64,000 nucleotides of DNA, from the NCBI RefSeq assembly GCF_004104055.1, contig NZ_QOVJ01000004.1, forward strand, positions 248,001 through 312,000, read 5' to 3'. The notes below the pieces were generated by a model, which saw nothing but the letters and a program-made list of their open reading frames with translations, was not told the origin of the DNA and searched no databases. Position 1 is the first letter of the stretch; each line of letters starts with the position of its first letter. The DNA is from Leeuwenhoekiella aestuarii. Its GTDB lineage: Bacteria > Bacteroidota > Bacteroidia > Flavobacteriales > Flavobacteriaceae. Positions 18,166 through 27,196 of this stretch are shown here, in pieces. Made by a program: the position numbers and the translations under genes.

Positions 18166-18975
18166 TTAATTATGTTCCTGTACAAAATTGATTAACAGCG
18201 GAAAAGCGGGATGTGTCATATTATGACCATAGCCTTGCATCTCGTATTGAGTAATATTTTCTTGACCAGCTACCTTCATCATTCTATAGAAATAAGCATT
18301 TTCTTCATATCTGCCCAGCATTTCCAGTTCACGATCTCCTGTAATTAATAGTGTAGGTGGTACATCATTACGTACAAAATATAGGGGTGCAAATTCATCT
18401 ATAATAGGCTGCTCTCCGGGAATACCTCGTTCTGATCTAATGGTAAAATGGGTTATAGTATGCCCACTAAACGGAACCAAACCCGCAACATCGTTTGCAT
18501 CGATATCATATTTATCAAGTCGGCTTTTATCCATAACCGTCATCAACGCAAGATATCCACCAGCTGAATGACCACTCACAAAAATAGAATCTGGATCACC
18601 GTTAAAGTCTGCTATATTTTTAAAAGTCCAAGCAACTGCAGCAGTAGCATCTTCTATGCAGGTAGCAGCTTTGACTTTAGGAGAAAGTCTGTACCCTACT
18701 CCTACTATGCAATATCCCTTTTCTTTTAAAGCTTGCGGAATTTCCTTACCGCCACCGGTTAAACCACCTCCGTGAAACCATACAATTACCGGTACGTCCT
18801 TTTTGCCTTCCGGATAATAGATATCTAAGCGACACTGAGCTTTTTGATAATCGCTTAAGCCTGAAGTATCCGGGTAATAACTGATGTTTTCAACAGTTTT
18901 ATAAGTTAGTTCCTGACTTAAACCAATGGAAGTAATAAGCAAAAAGAATAGGCCTACCAGTCTTACTTTTATCAT
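18166..18975 (-). CDS. Secreted alpha/beta-hydrolase esterase (HGGG type)
   Basis: A 269-residue serine hydrolase of the hormone-sensitive-lipase/carboxylesterase type, with a signal peptide ending at GLSQE near residue 21. It has the HGGG oxyanion motif at 68-71, the nucleophile Ser137 in GHSAGGY, and a late histidine in GYGHNMTHP. Such small exported esterases in PULs often remove acetyl or other acyl groups from glycans. It follows the GH97 gene by about 65 bases on the same strand and is probably the last gene of the GH125-GH92-GH97 unit. The ester it cleaves is unknown. Confidence 0.85.
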   Translation of the reverse strand: MIKVRLVGLFFLLITSIGLSQELTYKTVENISYYPDTSGLSDYQKAQCRLDIYYPEGKKDVPVIVWFHGGGLTGGGKEIPQALKEKGYCIVGVGYRLSPKVKAATCIEDATAAVAWTFKNIADFNGDPDSIFVSGHSAGGYLALMTVMDKSRLDKYDIDANDVAGLVPFSGHTITHFTIRSERGIPGEQPIIDEFAPLYFVRNDVPPTLLITGDRELEMLGRYEENAYFYRMMKVAGQENITQYEMQGYGHNMTHPAFPLLINFVQEHN

Positions 18976-19040
18976 TTTTTTGTGTTTATCAAATTTTGAC
19001 TGATCAAAACTTTACTGAATACTAAACTTTAAAATCTCGA

Positions 19041-20981
19041 TTATTTTTTAAAGGATGCTGCCCATCCTCCATTTCTCACTAATTTAATGGTAATTGTATC
19101 AGTCACATCAACATCAGCTTTGTTCAATTTATAATCCATTGCTTGTCTTCCGGCATTTATACCGTCTTCAAAAGAATTCATCATGTAAGTTTCTCCCTTA
19201 GTCAAAAAATCAAGTGATAATGTAAACGCTCTTTCACTTTCGTTTCCATTGGTAATTCCACCAGCATACCAGGTATCTCCCTTTCGCTTTGCAACTAAAA
19301 CATACTCCCCAATTTTTGCGTCTAGAATAACAGTCTCATCCCAAGTCGTAGGCACATCCGTTATGAAGTTAGTACACTCCTTTCCTCGGTAATAATTGGT
19401 AGGGTTATCTGCAAGCATTTGTAGTCCGCTTTCAAAAACTACAAACAATGCCATTTGATAGGCTCTGGTTCCCATTCCTGCAGAGTTGGGTCTTCTGCTG
19501 TAATATGCTTCTGGTTGCATATTAATCATCGCACCCGGTGTAAAATCCATAGGTCCTACTGCGTTGCGTATAAAAGGAAGGTAAAGACTGTTGTCTGTTG
19601 TTGCGCGTTCCATCTGCTCAAGTCCTAAAACCCCTTCATACGAAAGAATATTAGGATATTTGATCTCTAAGCCAGCCGGTTTAAATGAGCCGTGAAAGTC
19701 TACAAAGAGTTGATGTTTTGCCGCTTCTTTAGCAACACGCTCGTAATAATTAACCATCCATTGATCGCTTCGATCCATAAAATCAATTTTAACACCAGCG
19801 ATTCCCCATTCTTGGAATTTTTCAAAAAGCTCAAAATTATTCTCTACTGTTAACCAGGTAAGCCATAAAACAATCTTTACATCGCGCTCTTTTGCATAAT
19901 CTATCAATGCAAAAAGATCAATAGTTGGATTAGGTGTATACGGGTCTGTAGTAGACTTTGCCCAGCCTTCATCCATAATGATATAGGGAATCTCAAATTT
20001 TGAAGCAAAATCAATAAAGTATTTGTAGGTCTCTTCATTAAAACCGGCTTTAAAATCTACGTGATAAGGAGAAGCTCCGTTCCACCACTCCCAACTTACT
20101 TGTCCCGGTTTTAACCAATCTAAATCTCCTAACGCATTAGGCTGCGCTAATTTAGTTGTGAGGGTATTTGTCAATATGTCGCCGTCAGTTGAGGTGATTA
20201 AAAAGTAGCGCCACGGAAACGAGCGTTTTCCCGAGGTTTTTGCAATATAATCAGCTCTCTTTAAAATCTTTACACTCCGGTCACCGTCATCACCAAACTC
20301 TAGCGGATATAAAGGAAATTCTCCTGAAAGTGTATTGGGCTTTTCGGTATTTAAAAACATTGCAGGATAATCTGTCAAATCAGATTCCGAAATCAAGACT
20401 TTAATGGCATTGCTTTCAAGCAACACCGGAAGTGTAGATTTATTAGAACCTGCTTTAAACTCTGATGTTTTAATATGTGAATACGGGTACTCATAAGAGG
20501 TTTTGAACGAAGGGGTCTGCTGTAAATGTGCTGTAAATTCTTCGGCTAGATTTACCGTAAAATCTTCAGATTTCACCTCAATAGCTCCTTTAAAATCTGT
20601 TATAAATCGATAAGCAACTCCTTCATCAAAAACTCTGAATTCTACCGAATAATCTCCTTTAAAATTGATGCGTATCCCTTTATATTGATAGTTAAGAACA
20701 CTAAATTTTAAAGGAACTGCAGGTTGTGATTCTTCACGAGCACTTGTTTTTTTACTGCTTTTCACTTTAGGCATTTCCCCAAGTTTGCGGCCAGAAATAG
20801 TTAATGCTAACGTGTTATTCTCTAAAACAGTAGTACCTCTTTTTTTAACGGAATATGAAATCGCATCTCCAATCGAAATGGATAGTTCTAAATCACCTTT
20901 AGGAGAAACTACTTTATAGCTTTGCGCAGTAATTGTATTAATAAAAAATAAACTGACTAATAATACTAATGTATGCTTCAT
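19041..20981 (-). CDS. GH97 glycosidase, retaining (alpha-galactosidase-like) type
   Basis: A 646-residue exported GH97 enzyme (signal ending NTITAQS). An N-terminal beta-sandwich precedes a TIM barrel, with WEWWNGASP and IIMDEGWAKS marking the first barrel strands. The stretch GVKIDFMDRSDQ carries Asp400 where retaining GH97 enzymes have their nucleophile. The inverting SusB-type enzymes instead use paired glutamates and lack this Asp. A candidate acid/base Glu lies in SYEGVLGLE (449/455); the +55 spacing favours Glu455. Retaining GH97 members are alpha-galactosidase-like, so this enzyme may remove galactose caps from a galactomannan side chain. It follows GH92-D by 19 bases. Confidence 0.88.
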   Translation of the reverse strand: MKHTLVLLVSLFFINTITAQSYKVVSPKGDLELSISIGDAISYSVKKRGTTVLENNTLALTISGRKLGEMPKVKSSKKTSAREESQPAVPLKFSVLNYQYKGIRINFKGDYSVEFRVFDEGVAYRFITDFKGAIEVKSEDFTVNLAEEFTAHLQQTPSFKTSYEYPYSHIKTSEFKAGSNKSTLPVLLESNAIKVLISESDLTDYPAMFLNTEKPNTLSGEFPLYPLEFGDDGDRSVKILKRADYIAKTSGKRSFPWRYFLITSTDGDILTNTLTTKLAQPNALGDLDWLKPGQVSWEWWNGASPYHVDFKAGFNEETYKYFIDFASKFEIPYIIMDEGWAKSTTDPYTPNPTIDLFALIDYAKERDVKIVLWLTWLTVENNFELFEKFQEWGIAGVKIDFMDRSDQWMVNYYERVAKEAAKHQLFVDFHGSFKPAGLEIKYPNILSYEGVLGLEQMERATTDNSLYLPFIRNAVGPMDFTPGAMINMQPEAYYSRRPNSAGMGTRAYQMALFVVFESGLQMLADNPTNYYRGKECTNFITDVPTTWDETVILDAKIGEYVLVAKRKGDTWYAGGITNGNESERAFTLSLDFLTKGETYMMNSFEDGINAGRQAMDYKLNKADVDVTDTITIKLVRNGGWAASFKK

Positions 20982-21000
20982 AGTTCTTGATATATTTAAT

Positions 21001-23184
21001 TTACTGCGTTTTTAAAATTAGTTTACCACCTTGTATAAGTTGTTCCTGACTTAAGAAATATCCATCAACAGGCAATCCATTATATTCTATTTCCTTTAGT
21101 TTTCTTGATGTTCCTTCTTTTGATACTTCTAAAGAATTTCTTCCCAAATTCCACTTTACATGATCAAAGATAGGAAGGCTCACAAGATATTCATTATCTG
21201 CAGGTGATAGCGGGTACAATCCCGAAGCTGCAAAAACATACCACGCACTCATTTCACCGGCATCGTCCATTCCGCTAAAGGCTAAACCGGTCGTTCCAAC
21301 GCCATAATAATCTTTAAGAAGGGTATCTATAATGTTTTGTGATTTTTCAGGTTTATCGATAAAATAATAAGCAAAAGGTGCCTCGTGATCGGGCTGATTT
21401 CCGTGGCAATATTGCCCTAGAAATCCACTAACATTCCTAGCTATATGGTTGGGATTCCATGGCAGTGAAAACAAAGAATCAAGCTTTGCTTCAAAAGCAG
21501 CGTTGTTTTCATATAAATCTACAAGACCCGGCATATCGTGTGGTACATAGAATGAAAGCTGCCACGCGTTTGCCTCCCGATACATATACTCGTAATAAGG
21601 ATATTCTGAATCAAAAGGATTTATGAACGATCCATCTTGCAGCTTACCCCGCATAAAATGCGTCTTAGGGTCAAATACATTCTTATAATTTTTAGAGCGC
21701 TTGGCTAATTCTGCTGCGTGTTGCTGATCCCCTAAAGCTTCAGCTAAAAGCGATAAACTGTAATCATCAAGTGCATATTCTAAGGTTTTTGAAACTCCCG
21801 CATTAGCTTTGGTTTCGGTGTTAGGACTTTTAACGTCTGGATCTGATATAAAACCCTTCTCAATATATTCTTTAATGTGGGGCCGCGTTCCTCCCTCTTT
21901 GTATGCATTATTCAGCAGTAGCTCATAGGCCTTTTTTTCGTCAAAGTTTTTGATTCCTTTTCCGTAAGCCTGAGTAATAAAAGGAGCCGCATGATCCCCA
22001 TGAAAGAATGTAGGCATAAAACCGTTATGCTCGCCTTTATCAATCAACGATTGAATGATATCTCCGGTAACTTGGGGTGCAAGCAAACTGAGTAAAACCA
22101 ACTTGTTGCGGTAAGTATCCCAAAGTGACGGATTTGTATAATACCTGAATCCTTTATTCTGAACTTTTCCTTCAGCATCTGTAAAATCTCCGTTTATATC
22201 ACTTCGCAAAGCCGGCCATTGCATACTGCGATATAAGGAAGAGTAAAAAAGTTCTTTCTCTTTTTGGCTTCCGCCGGAAATCTGAATTCTTGATAAAACC
22301 TCATCCCAGATGTTCTCACCCAAACTCTTGACCTCTTCAAAATTCTTTTCTCCTATTTCCTGCTGAAGATTTTCTTTAGCATTTGCTGTGCTCACAAAAG
22401 ACAATCCGATTTTTAAAGTTACCGGCTTGTTTTTAGCGTGCAATTTTAGCATTGCATAACCATTAGACTCACCGGGATTAACCGTTAACAGCTCACCGAC
22501 ATCTTCATTTAACACTGCCGAAAAATAAATTTTATCGCCTCCCGTTCTCTGAAACCCTTCTAAGGTATTTTGGCTTGTTTGTCTAATCTGCCACTCGTCA
22601 ACCCGGTGATTGGTATGGCCTAAATCAAAAAGGATGGTATGAGCTTCATTATCATCAAAGGTATATCTATGAAACCCTGCCCGCAGTGTAGAAGTGATTT
22701 CAACCTCTACACCATAATCTTTTAAAAAAACTTTATAATAAGCAGGAGAAGCTTTTTCTGTCTCCTTATTAAAGGAAGATCTAAAAGGTGCCGAAGCATT
22801 TTCAGCAATGGGTAAAATAGGAATGTGGCATAAATTCCAGTGCCCCTTATTGGTATGTGTAAACCCTAAAATTTCGGTATCCTCATACTCGTATCCTGCG
22901 CCACTTCCATACTGAGTGATGGGACTCAGCTGCACCATCGCATTGGGAAGCGTTGAACCGGGATAGGTTAATCCTGCCCATACCCGCCAGCCGTCTGGTG
23001 GAGTATAACCTATAAAATCAGGATCTGTAAGTGGTGCGGTACCGTGAAAAGGATTTACGTAGGTAACAGGGTTCTCTACATATGCTTTTTGTTGTTGAGC
23101 AATTAAAAGCTGTTTTGCACTTGATAAAGTAAGTACAAAACAACATAATAATTTTAAATGGAAGGCGCTGGCGTTTTGTTTCAT
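21001..23184 (-). CDS. GH92 exo-alpha-mannosidase (paralogue D)
   Basis: A secreted 727-residue GH92 protein with a signal around LLCCFVLTLSSAKQLLIAQ. Family marks include 'GLTYPGSTLPNAMVQLSPIT', 'GFTHTNKGHWNLCHI', LWDTYRNKL and 'LEYALDDYSL'. The acid block reads REANAWQLSFYVPHD: Glu537 is kept but the usual following Gly is Ala. The HGNE region reads HGNQPDHEAPFAYYF and the base block SGMDDAGEMSAWY (Asp640/Asp641). It is diverged from A-C and probably has its own linkage preference. It lies 14 bases after GH125 and 19 before GH97, in a backbone-and-cap trimming unit. Confidence 0.92.
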   Translation of the reverse strand: MKQNASAFHLKLLCCFVLTLSSAKQLLIAQQQKAYVENPVTYVNPFHGTAPLTDPDFIGYTPPDGWRVWAGLTYPGSTLPNAMVQLSPITQYGSGAGYEYEDTEILGFTHTNKGHWNLCHIPILPIAENASAPFRSSFNKETEKASPAYYKVFLKDYGVEVEITSTLRAGFHRYTFDDNEAHTILFDLGHTNHRVDEWQIRQTSQNTLEGFQRTGGDKIYFSAVLNEDVGELLTVNPGESNGYAMLKLHAKNKPVTLKIGLSFVSTANAKENLQQEIGEKNFEEVKSLGENIWDEVLSRIQISGGSQKEKELFYSSLYRSMQWPALRSDINGDFTDAEGKVQNKGFRYYTNPSLWDTYRNKLVLLSLLAPQVTGDIIQSLIDKGEHNGFMPTFFHGDHAAPFITQAYGKGIKNFDEKKAYELLLNNAYKEGGTRPHIKEYIEKGFISDPDVKSPNTETKANAGVSKTLEYALDDYSLSLLAEALGDQQHAAELAKRSKNYKNVFDPKTHFMRGKLQDGSFINPFDSEYPYYEYMYREANAWQLSFYVPHDMPGLVDLYENNAAFEAKLDSLFSLPWNPNHIARNVSGFLGQYCHGNQPDHEAPFAYYFIDKPEKSQNIIDTLLKDYYGVGTTGLAFSGMDDAGEMSAWYVFAASGLYPLSPADNEYLVSLPIFDHVKWNLGRNSLEVSKEGTSRKLKEIEYNGLPVDGYFLSQEQLIQGGKLILKTQ

Positions 23185-23198
23185 CTACCTTTTAAGCT

Positions 23199-24629
23199 TT
23201 AAATAGTATTGAGTAGTTTTGGTTTTTCCTGATAGGTTTTCCATAAAAGCTCGCCAAACAAGGTGTTAGCCCATGCAAACCAGCTTCTGGAGAAATCCTC
23301 TGGATTATCTTTATTAAAAGACTCGTGCATAAAACCGGTTCCTCCGTGTGTATTCTTAAGCATCGTGATGCATTCTTTAATTTCGGCATCAGAAGTACTT
23401 GTGAGTCCGCGCATGGTGATTGCCATAGGCCAAATCATATCCATACCTACATGGGGTCCGCCTATACCTTCAGCCGCTGTTCCTTTAAAGAAAAATGGAT
23501 TATCTAATGACCAAACAAAACCACGCGTGTTCTGATAAATAGGATCATTGACGTCGATGGCGTCCAGATAAGGTAACGAGAGTAAGCTAGGCACATTGGC
23601 ATCATCCATCATCAGGTGATTCCCAAAACCATCGGTCTCAAAAGCATAGATTTTTCCATATTTTTCGTGCTCTGTAACTCCGTATTTGCCGATTGCTTCT
23701 TTAACTTCTACAGCCAAAGCTTTCAGTTCACTTGCAAGTTGATCTTCATCCTGAAGCGTTTCAACCATCTCTGCAGCCTGATTCAAACTTACTACAGCAA
23801 AAAAGTTAGACGGAATTAAAAAAGAATAAACTGTAGAATCATCACTTGGCCTAAAAGCGCTGCAAATAAGACCTACTGGTTTCACAGGGTATCCTTGTCC
23901 TTTTAAAAAGCGTGTATCTGTGCCGTTTGTAGTATTACGAGTAAAACTATAGGGGTTAGTACCGTCTTTTTCTTGCTGCTCTTTAAAAGTTTTTAAAATA
24001 TTCTTGATAGCTGCAAGCCATTGTGTGTCAAAAGGAGCGGTATCTCCCGTAGTTTTCCAGTAATTGTAGGCCAGTCGTATAGGATAACATAAAGAATCTA
24101 TCTCATATTTACGTTCGTGAACTCCTGGGAGCATTTTAGTATTATCAGACGTCCACTCTCCTTTTTTATTAGGATCGTTATAAAAAGCATTGGCATACGG
24201 GTCTTTTAATATTTGACGTGTCTGGCGATTAATCACACCTGCAATGAGGTGTTTTAGGTCTTTATCTTCATCTGCGAATTGCATATAAGGCCAAACCTGC
24301 GCCGAGCTGTCGCGCAGCCACATGGCATCAATATCACCGGTAATCACATAGGTGTCTGGTGCTCCGTTATGTTTTGAATAAGTCACTGTAGTGTCTAGCG
24401 TGTTAGGAAAACAGTTGTTAAACAACCAGGTCAGCTCATCATTATCAACATTCTTTGAAAATTCTTTAATTGCTTTTTCAATGGCTTTACTTTCAAAATT
24501 GCGTTGCCCTTGAGGCACACGTACTGTTGGGAATTTTTTAAAAGCTGTATTGGCAAAAATACCTGTAGGATTAACCATGGTTAATCCTCCTGCCATCGCT
24601 GTATTCTGAATAAACTTTCTTCTTTGCAT
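23199..24629 (-). CDS. GH125 exo-alpha-1,6-mannosidase
   Basis: A 476-residue GH125 enzyme, the inverting exo-alpha-1,6-mannosidase family that works on mannan backbone ends. The defining block GDIDAMWLRDSSAQVWPY is at 98-115. GGPHVGMDMIWPMAITMRGL and a SWFAWANTLFGELL end are also present. The N-terminus MQRRKFIQNTAMAGGLTM is a twin-arginine signal, so it should reach the periplasm folded. It opens a unit with GH92-D and GH97. A perfect shared operator lies 85 bases upstream, and GH76 lies further upstream on the same strand across a hairpin. Together GH76 and GH125 show that the target has an alpha-1,6-mannan backbone. Confidence 0.94.
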   Translation of the reverse strand: MQRRKFIQNTAMAGGLTMVNPTGIFANTAFKKFPTVRVPQGQRNFESKAIEKAIKEFSKNVDNDELTWLFNNCFPNTLDTTVTYSKHNGAPDTYVITGDIDAMWLRDSSAQVWPYMQFADEDKDLKHLIAGVINRQTRQILKDPYANAFYNDPNKKGEWTSDNTKMLPGVHERKYEIDSLCYPIRLAYNYWKTTGDTAPFDTQWLAAIKNILKTFKEQQEKDGTNPYSFTRNTTNGTDTRFLKGQGYPVKPVGLICSAFRPSDDSTVYSFLIPSNFFAVVSLNQAAEMVETLQDEDQLASELKALAVEVKEAIGKYGVTEHEKYGKIYAFETDGFGNHLMMDDANVPSLLSLPYLDAIDVNDPIYQNTRGFVWSLDNPFFFKGTAAEGIGGPHVGMDMIWPMAITMRGLTSTSDAEIKECITMLKNTHGGTGFMHESFNKDNPEDFSRSWFAWANTLFGELLWKTYQEKPKLLNTI

Positions 24630-24714
24630 AGTTGTAAATTTAGCTGCGATAAATTTTAATTGTTCTTATTCTGGTGCAGCGAAAATGATATATAATCGTA
24701 CTGGTGAAAATAAG

Positions 24715-24726
24715 TAAAACGTTTTA
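24715..24726. promoter_or_regulatory. Palindromic operator TAAAACGTTTTA (copy 3)
   Basis: A perfect 12-base palindrome 85 bases before the GH125 start, within the 216-base GH76-GH125 gap. It implies that the GH125 unit has its own promoter. Confidence 0.75.
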
Positions 24727-24791
24727 GTTAGGCAAGTTTTATGAATTCTATTTTACTTAAACACATTTTTAAAACGATTATATAATTGATT

Positions 24792-24826
24792 TTTTGAGGT
24801 CATACTTTTTAAATATGACCTCAAAA
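24792..24826. repeat. Hairpin in GH76-GH125 gap
   Basis: Thirteen-base perfect arms (24792-24804 and 24814-24826) around a 9-base loop, 20 bases past the GH76 stop. On the minus strand, the direction of both neighbours, no T-run follows the 3' arm. It is thus more likely an RNA-stability or pause structure than a classical terminator. Confidence 0.55.
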
Positions 24827-24845
24827 TTTTATTACCAAATATTTT

Positions 24846-26018
24846 CTATTCTGTGAGTAGTCCCTCAGCCTCTAGCTTTGCCATGGCTTCTACCAGCATA
24901 ATCCCACTCAGTTGTGTTTTAAGATCAACACGGTCTGGTGGAGCATTTCTCCAATCTGGACTTGATAACATTCCGGGACGACTCAATCCATTATTGTAAA
25001 AAGTTTCACCATTAAAAATCAAGAAATCTAAGAAGTCATTGTAGTCATCTTCACTAATGTCATCTTCCAGAATCATTTCTGTAAAATAGCGAACCAGTAT
25101 TCCTTTAAAAAGACCTCCATCTCCCTGGCCTTCATCCCTTAAAACTCCTTGGGTAGTAAGTTTTGGACTCGTTAATGTAGTTCTTGCGGATTGTAAAGCA
25201 TCATTAAGGTAACCTTGCTCTCCGGTTTCATTATACAATCTGAGTCCGGCTCCAATCCATGTTCCCATATTGTAAGTAAAAACCCAGTCTTTTTGTATTA
25301 CCGGATTACCATCTATAAGCTGTATGTTATCCCAAACTTCCCCATTTGTTGGATCTACGAGATTAGCCTTTTCCCACTCATAAAGATCTTTTGCCCAATT
25401 GAGATACGTCTCATCTCCTGTGGCATCGTATAAACGCATTCCAAGAATGATTGTTGGTCCGTTTGAAACTGCATTTTTAGAAAATGGCGTATCCTTTTTC
25501 CATGCTATTCCTCCCCCAAGAACTTCGCTATAACTTAACAGAACATCATCCCATAGAAATTTTGCAACCTCTAAATATTCTTCATCACCAGTAGCGTTGT
25601 ATGCACGCATCGTACTGTTACCCAACCACAGCATATCGTCATTAAATACATTACTGTATGTGTCTCCATTTTTGGACTTAATGCCTAGTAATAAAGACTT
25701 CATTTTTGGCAAGTATGATCCATCTTGTGTCCTTACATAAGCATCTACTAACACATGCAGTACGTGAGCATTAGGCCAATATTGAAAGGTAGTATTACCC
25801 TGATTATCGGTAACGTAAGTCCCTTCACTTCCTAAGTAAATATTATAAGAAGCATCCTGAATAGAATCTGCCGTTGCAGCCCAGTCTATCGGCACCTCCT
25901 CACCCGCAGTTAGTGAGGGGTCCCTCAAAGGTATGGGATCGTTATCACTACAGGATATGAGTGCCCCTCCTAACAATGTAAGAAGAAGCACAAAAGTTAT
26001 ATTAAATTGAAATCTCAT
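24846..26018 (-). CDS. GH76 endo-alpha-1,6-mannanase lipoprotein
   Basis: A 390-residue GH76 enzyme that cuts the alpha-1,6-mannan backbone internally. The lipoprotein signal ends ALISC (Cys23), so it is probably displayed at the cell surface beside SusCD. Catalytic Asp127-Asp128 lie in FNDDMLWLGNSTMRAY, the family hallmark. WPNAHVLHVLVDAY and a late WRNAPPDRVDLKTQLSGIMLVEA region complete the (alpha/alpha)6 fold. I place the start at 26018 (MRFQFNITF); an earlier in-frame ATG would overlap the preceding gene by 44 bases and spoil the signal peptide. It is the last gene of the SusC-SusD-SusE-GH76 unit, beginning 10 bases after the SusE-like stop. Confidence 0.93.
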   Translation of the reverse strand: MRFQFNITFVLLLTLLGGALISCSDNDPIPLRDPSLTAGEEVPIDWAATADSIQDASYNIYLGSEGTYVTDNQGNTTFQYWPNAHVLHVLVDAYVRTQDGSYLPKMKSLLLGIKSKNGDTYSNVFNDDMLWLGNSTMRAYNATGDEEYLEVAKFLWDDVLLSYSEVLGGGIAWKKDTPFSKNAVSNGPTIILGMRLYDATGDETYLNWAKDLYEWEKANLVDPTNGEVWDNIQLIDGNPVIQKDWVFTYNMGTWIGAGLRLYNETGEQGYLNDALQSARTTLTSPKLTTQGVLRDEGQGDGGLFKGILVRYFTEMILEDDISEDDYNDFLDFLIFNGETFYNNGLSRPGMLSSPDWRNAPPDRVDLKTQLSGIMLVEAMAKLEAEGLLTE

Positions 26019-26028
26019 AATTATTTTT

Positions 26029-27159
26029 TTAAAGCACAGTAATTTCGTGTGTGTATTCAGGCACATCTGCATTGAAATAGATTTTTAAGTCTGAATTAGC
26101 CTCATCTATCTCTGTTCTAAACTTAAAAGTGTTTGCCCAGTAGTCATCAGAGACCGGTACCATATAGTAAAAAGAGTCTGAAGTATCTGTACTTGGTCTA
26201 TTATTGTCTGCATTAACGCTACCAAACCATTCTTCCTGAGTATCACCTCCTGTTGTTACAGTAAACTTAAATTTATAGCGCTCATCTCTACCCCAACTTT
26301 CCTGCTTAAATTCAATATATTTATCTAAAGCCTCCCAAGTTCCATTACCCGCATAATCAAATGAAAACAAGTAGTCTCCGTTTGGAGGAAACCAAAGTTC
26401 TACTTTATCAATAGTTGCCATGCTAGTTGTACCGTCACTAAAATCAAGACGAATTCTGTATACTGCTTCAGTGCCACTAAAAGTAGTTTCACCATCCTTT
26501 TTTAATTTACTTTCACTATCTATATAAAATGATTCAGGTTCACCAGAATTACGGGTAACCATTTTATAAGTTCCGGGTTTTAGCTTTGTATAGACCTCAT
26601 AAGTAGTAGCCCCAGTTTTCACAAAAGGTATTGCTGCAGCAAGGTCATCTCCTCCTTCTGAAGCAGCTCCTGTTAAGAATAATTCATCTGGAGTAGGAAA
26701 ACCGGCAGGTCTTTCTACTTCTATGGTACGTATTTCAGAAGATTGTTTCACATTTAATCCTTTTGAGCTCCATACCGTCCATTGTAATTTACCAGTACTT
26801 TCAGAAGCAATACCTGCCATAGTAGCAATTTCATTTAAGCGGGTAAATGAAAGGTTTAATTTATTTGAAAACCCTTGTCCGTCTGAAGGAGTAACATATA
26901 AAGGTTCTGAAAAATCCCCTCCCTCTTCATCAAATACTACATCATACAGCACCACACCATTATCTGCTGATTTTGATGCCTGCCATTCAAAAATTGCAGA
27001 GCTTTGCGCGCCCAGGTTATAAAAAACATTATTTTCTGGACTATATAACGCCTCTACCTCTGATACTTCTGCTATGTTTAAAGAATCATCATCTTCACAG
27101 CTCACAAGCCCCAAAAACAGGGCAAATACTACTAAAATTTTACCGATTGCACTTTTCAT
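26029..27159 (-). CDS. SusE/SusF-like outer-membrane glycan-binding lipoprotein
   Basis: A 376-residue lipoprotein (signal ending GLVSC). The N-terminal part resembles the SusE immunoglobulin-like domain: 'AEVEALYSPENNVFYNLGAQSSAIFEWQAS' continuing to KLQWTVWSS near residue 130. Two beta-rich modules follow with 'ELFLTGAASEGG', typical of SusE/F starch-binding repeats. There is no catalytic motif. It lies 37 bases after SusD and 10 before the GH76 gene, the usual place of the surface binding protein that presents substrate to the endo-enzyme. Ligand alpha-mannan is inferred from GH76. Confidence 0.85.
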   Translation of the reverse strand: MKSAIGKILVVFALFLGLVSCEDDDSLNIAEVSEVEALYSPENNVFYNLGAQSSAIFEWQASKSADNGVVLYDVVFDEEGGDFSEPLYVTPSDGQGFSNKLNLSFTRLNEIATMAGIASESTGKLQWTVWSSKGLNVKQSSEIRTIEVERPAGFPTPDELFLTGAASEGGDDLAAAIPFVKTGATTYEVYTKLKPGTYKMVTRNSGEPESFYIDSESKLKKDGETTFSGTEAVYRIRLDFSDGTTSMATIDKVELWFPPNGDYLFSFDYAGNGTWEALDKYIEFKQESWGRDERYKFKFTVTTGGDTQEEWFGSVNADNNRPSTDTSDSFYYMVPVSDDYWANTFKFRTEIDEANSDLKIYFNADVPEYTHEITVL

Positions 27160-27196
27160 ATGTATATTATTTTATTTTTCTGTATTTCCTTTTTAA

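Noticed and set aside
24792-24826. Intrinsic terminator for GH76
   Set aside because: The stem is good, but the T-run lies on the plus-strand side while both genes are on the minus strand. It is listed only as a hairpin.
26019-26072. Longer GH76 start overlapping the SusE-like gene
   Set aside because: The extra residues break the lipoprotein signal. The ATG at 26018 gives a normal signal and a 10-base gap.
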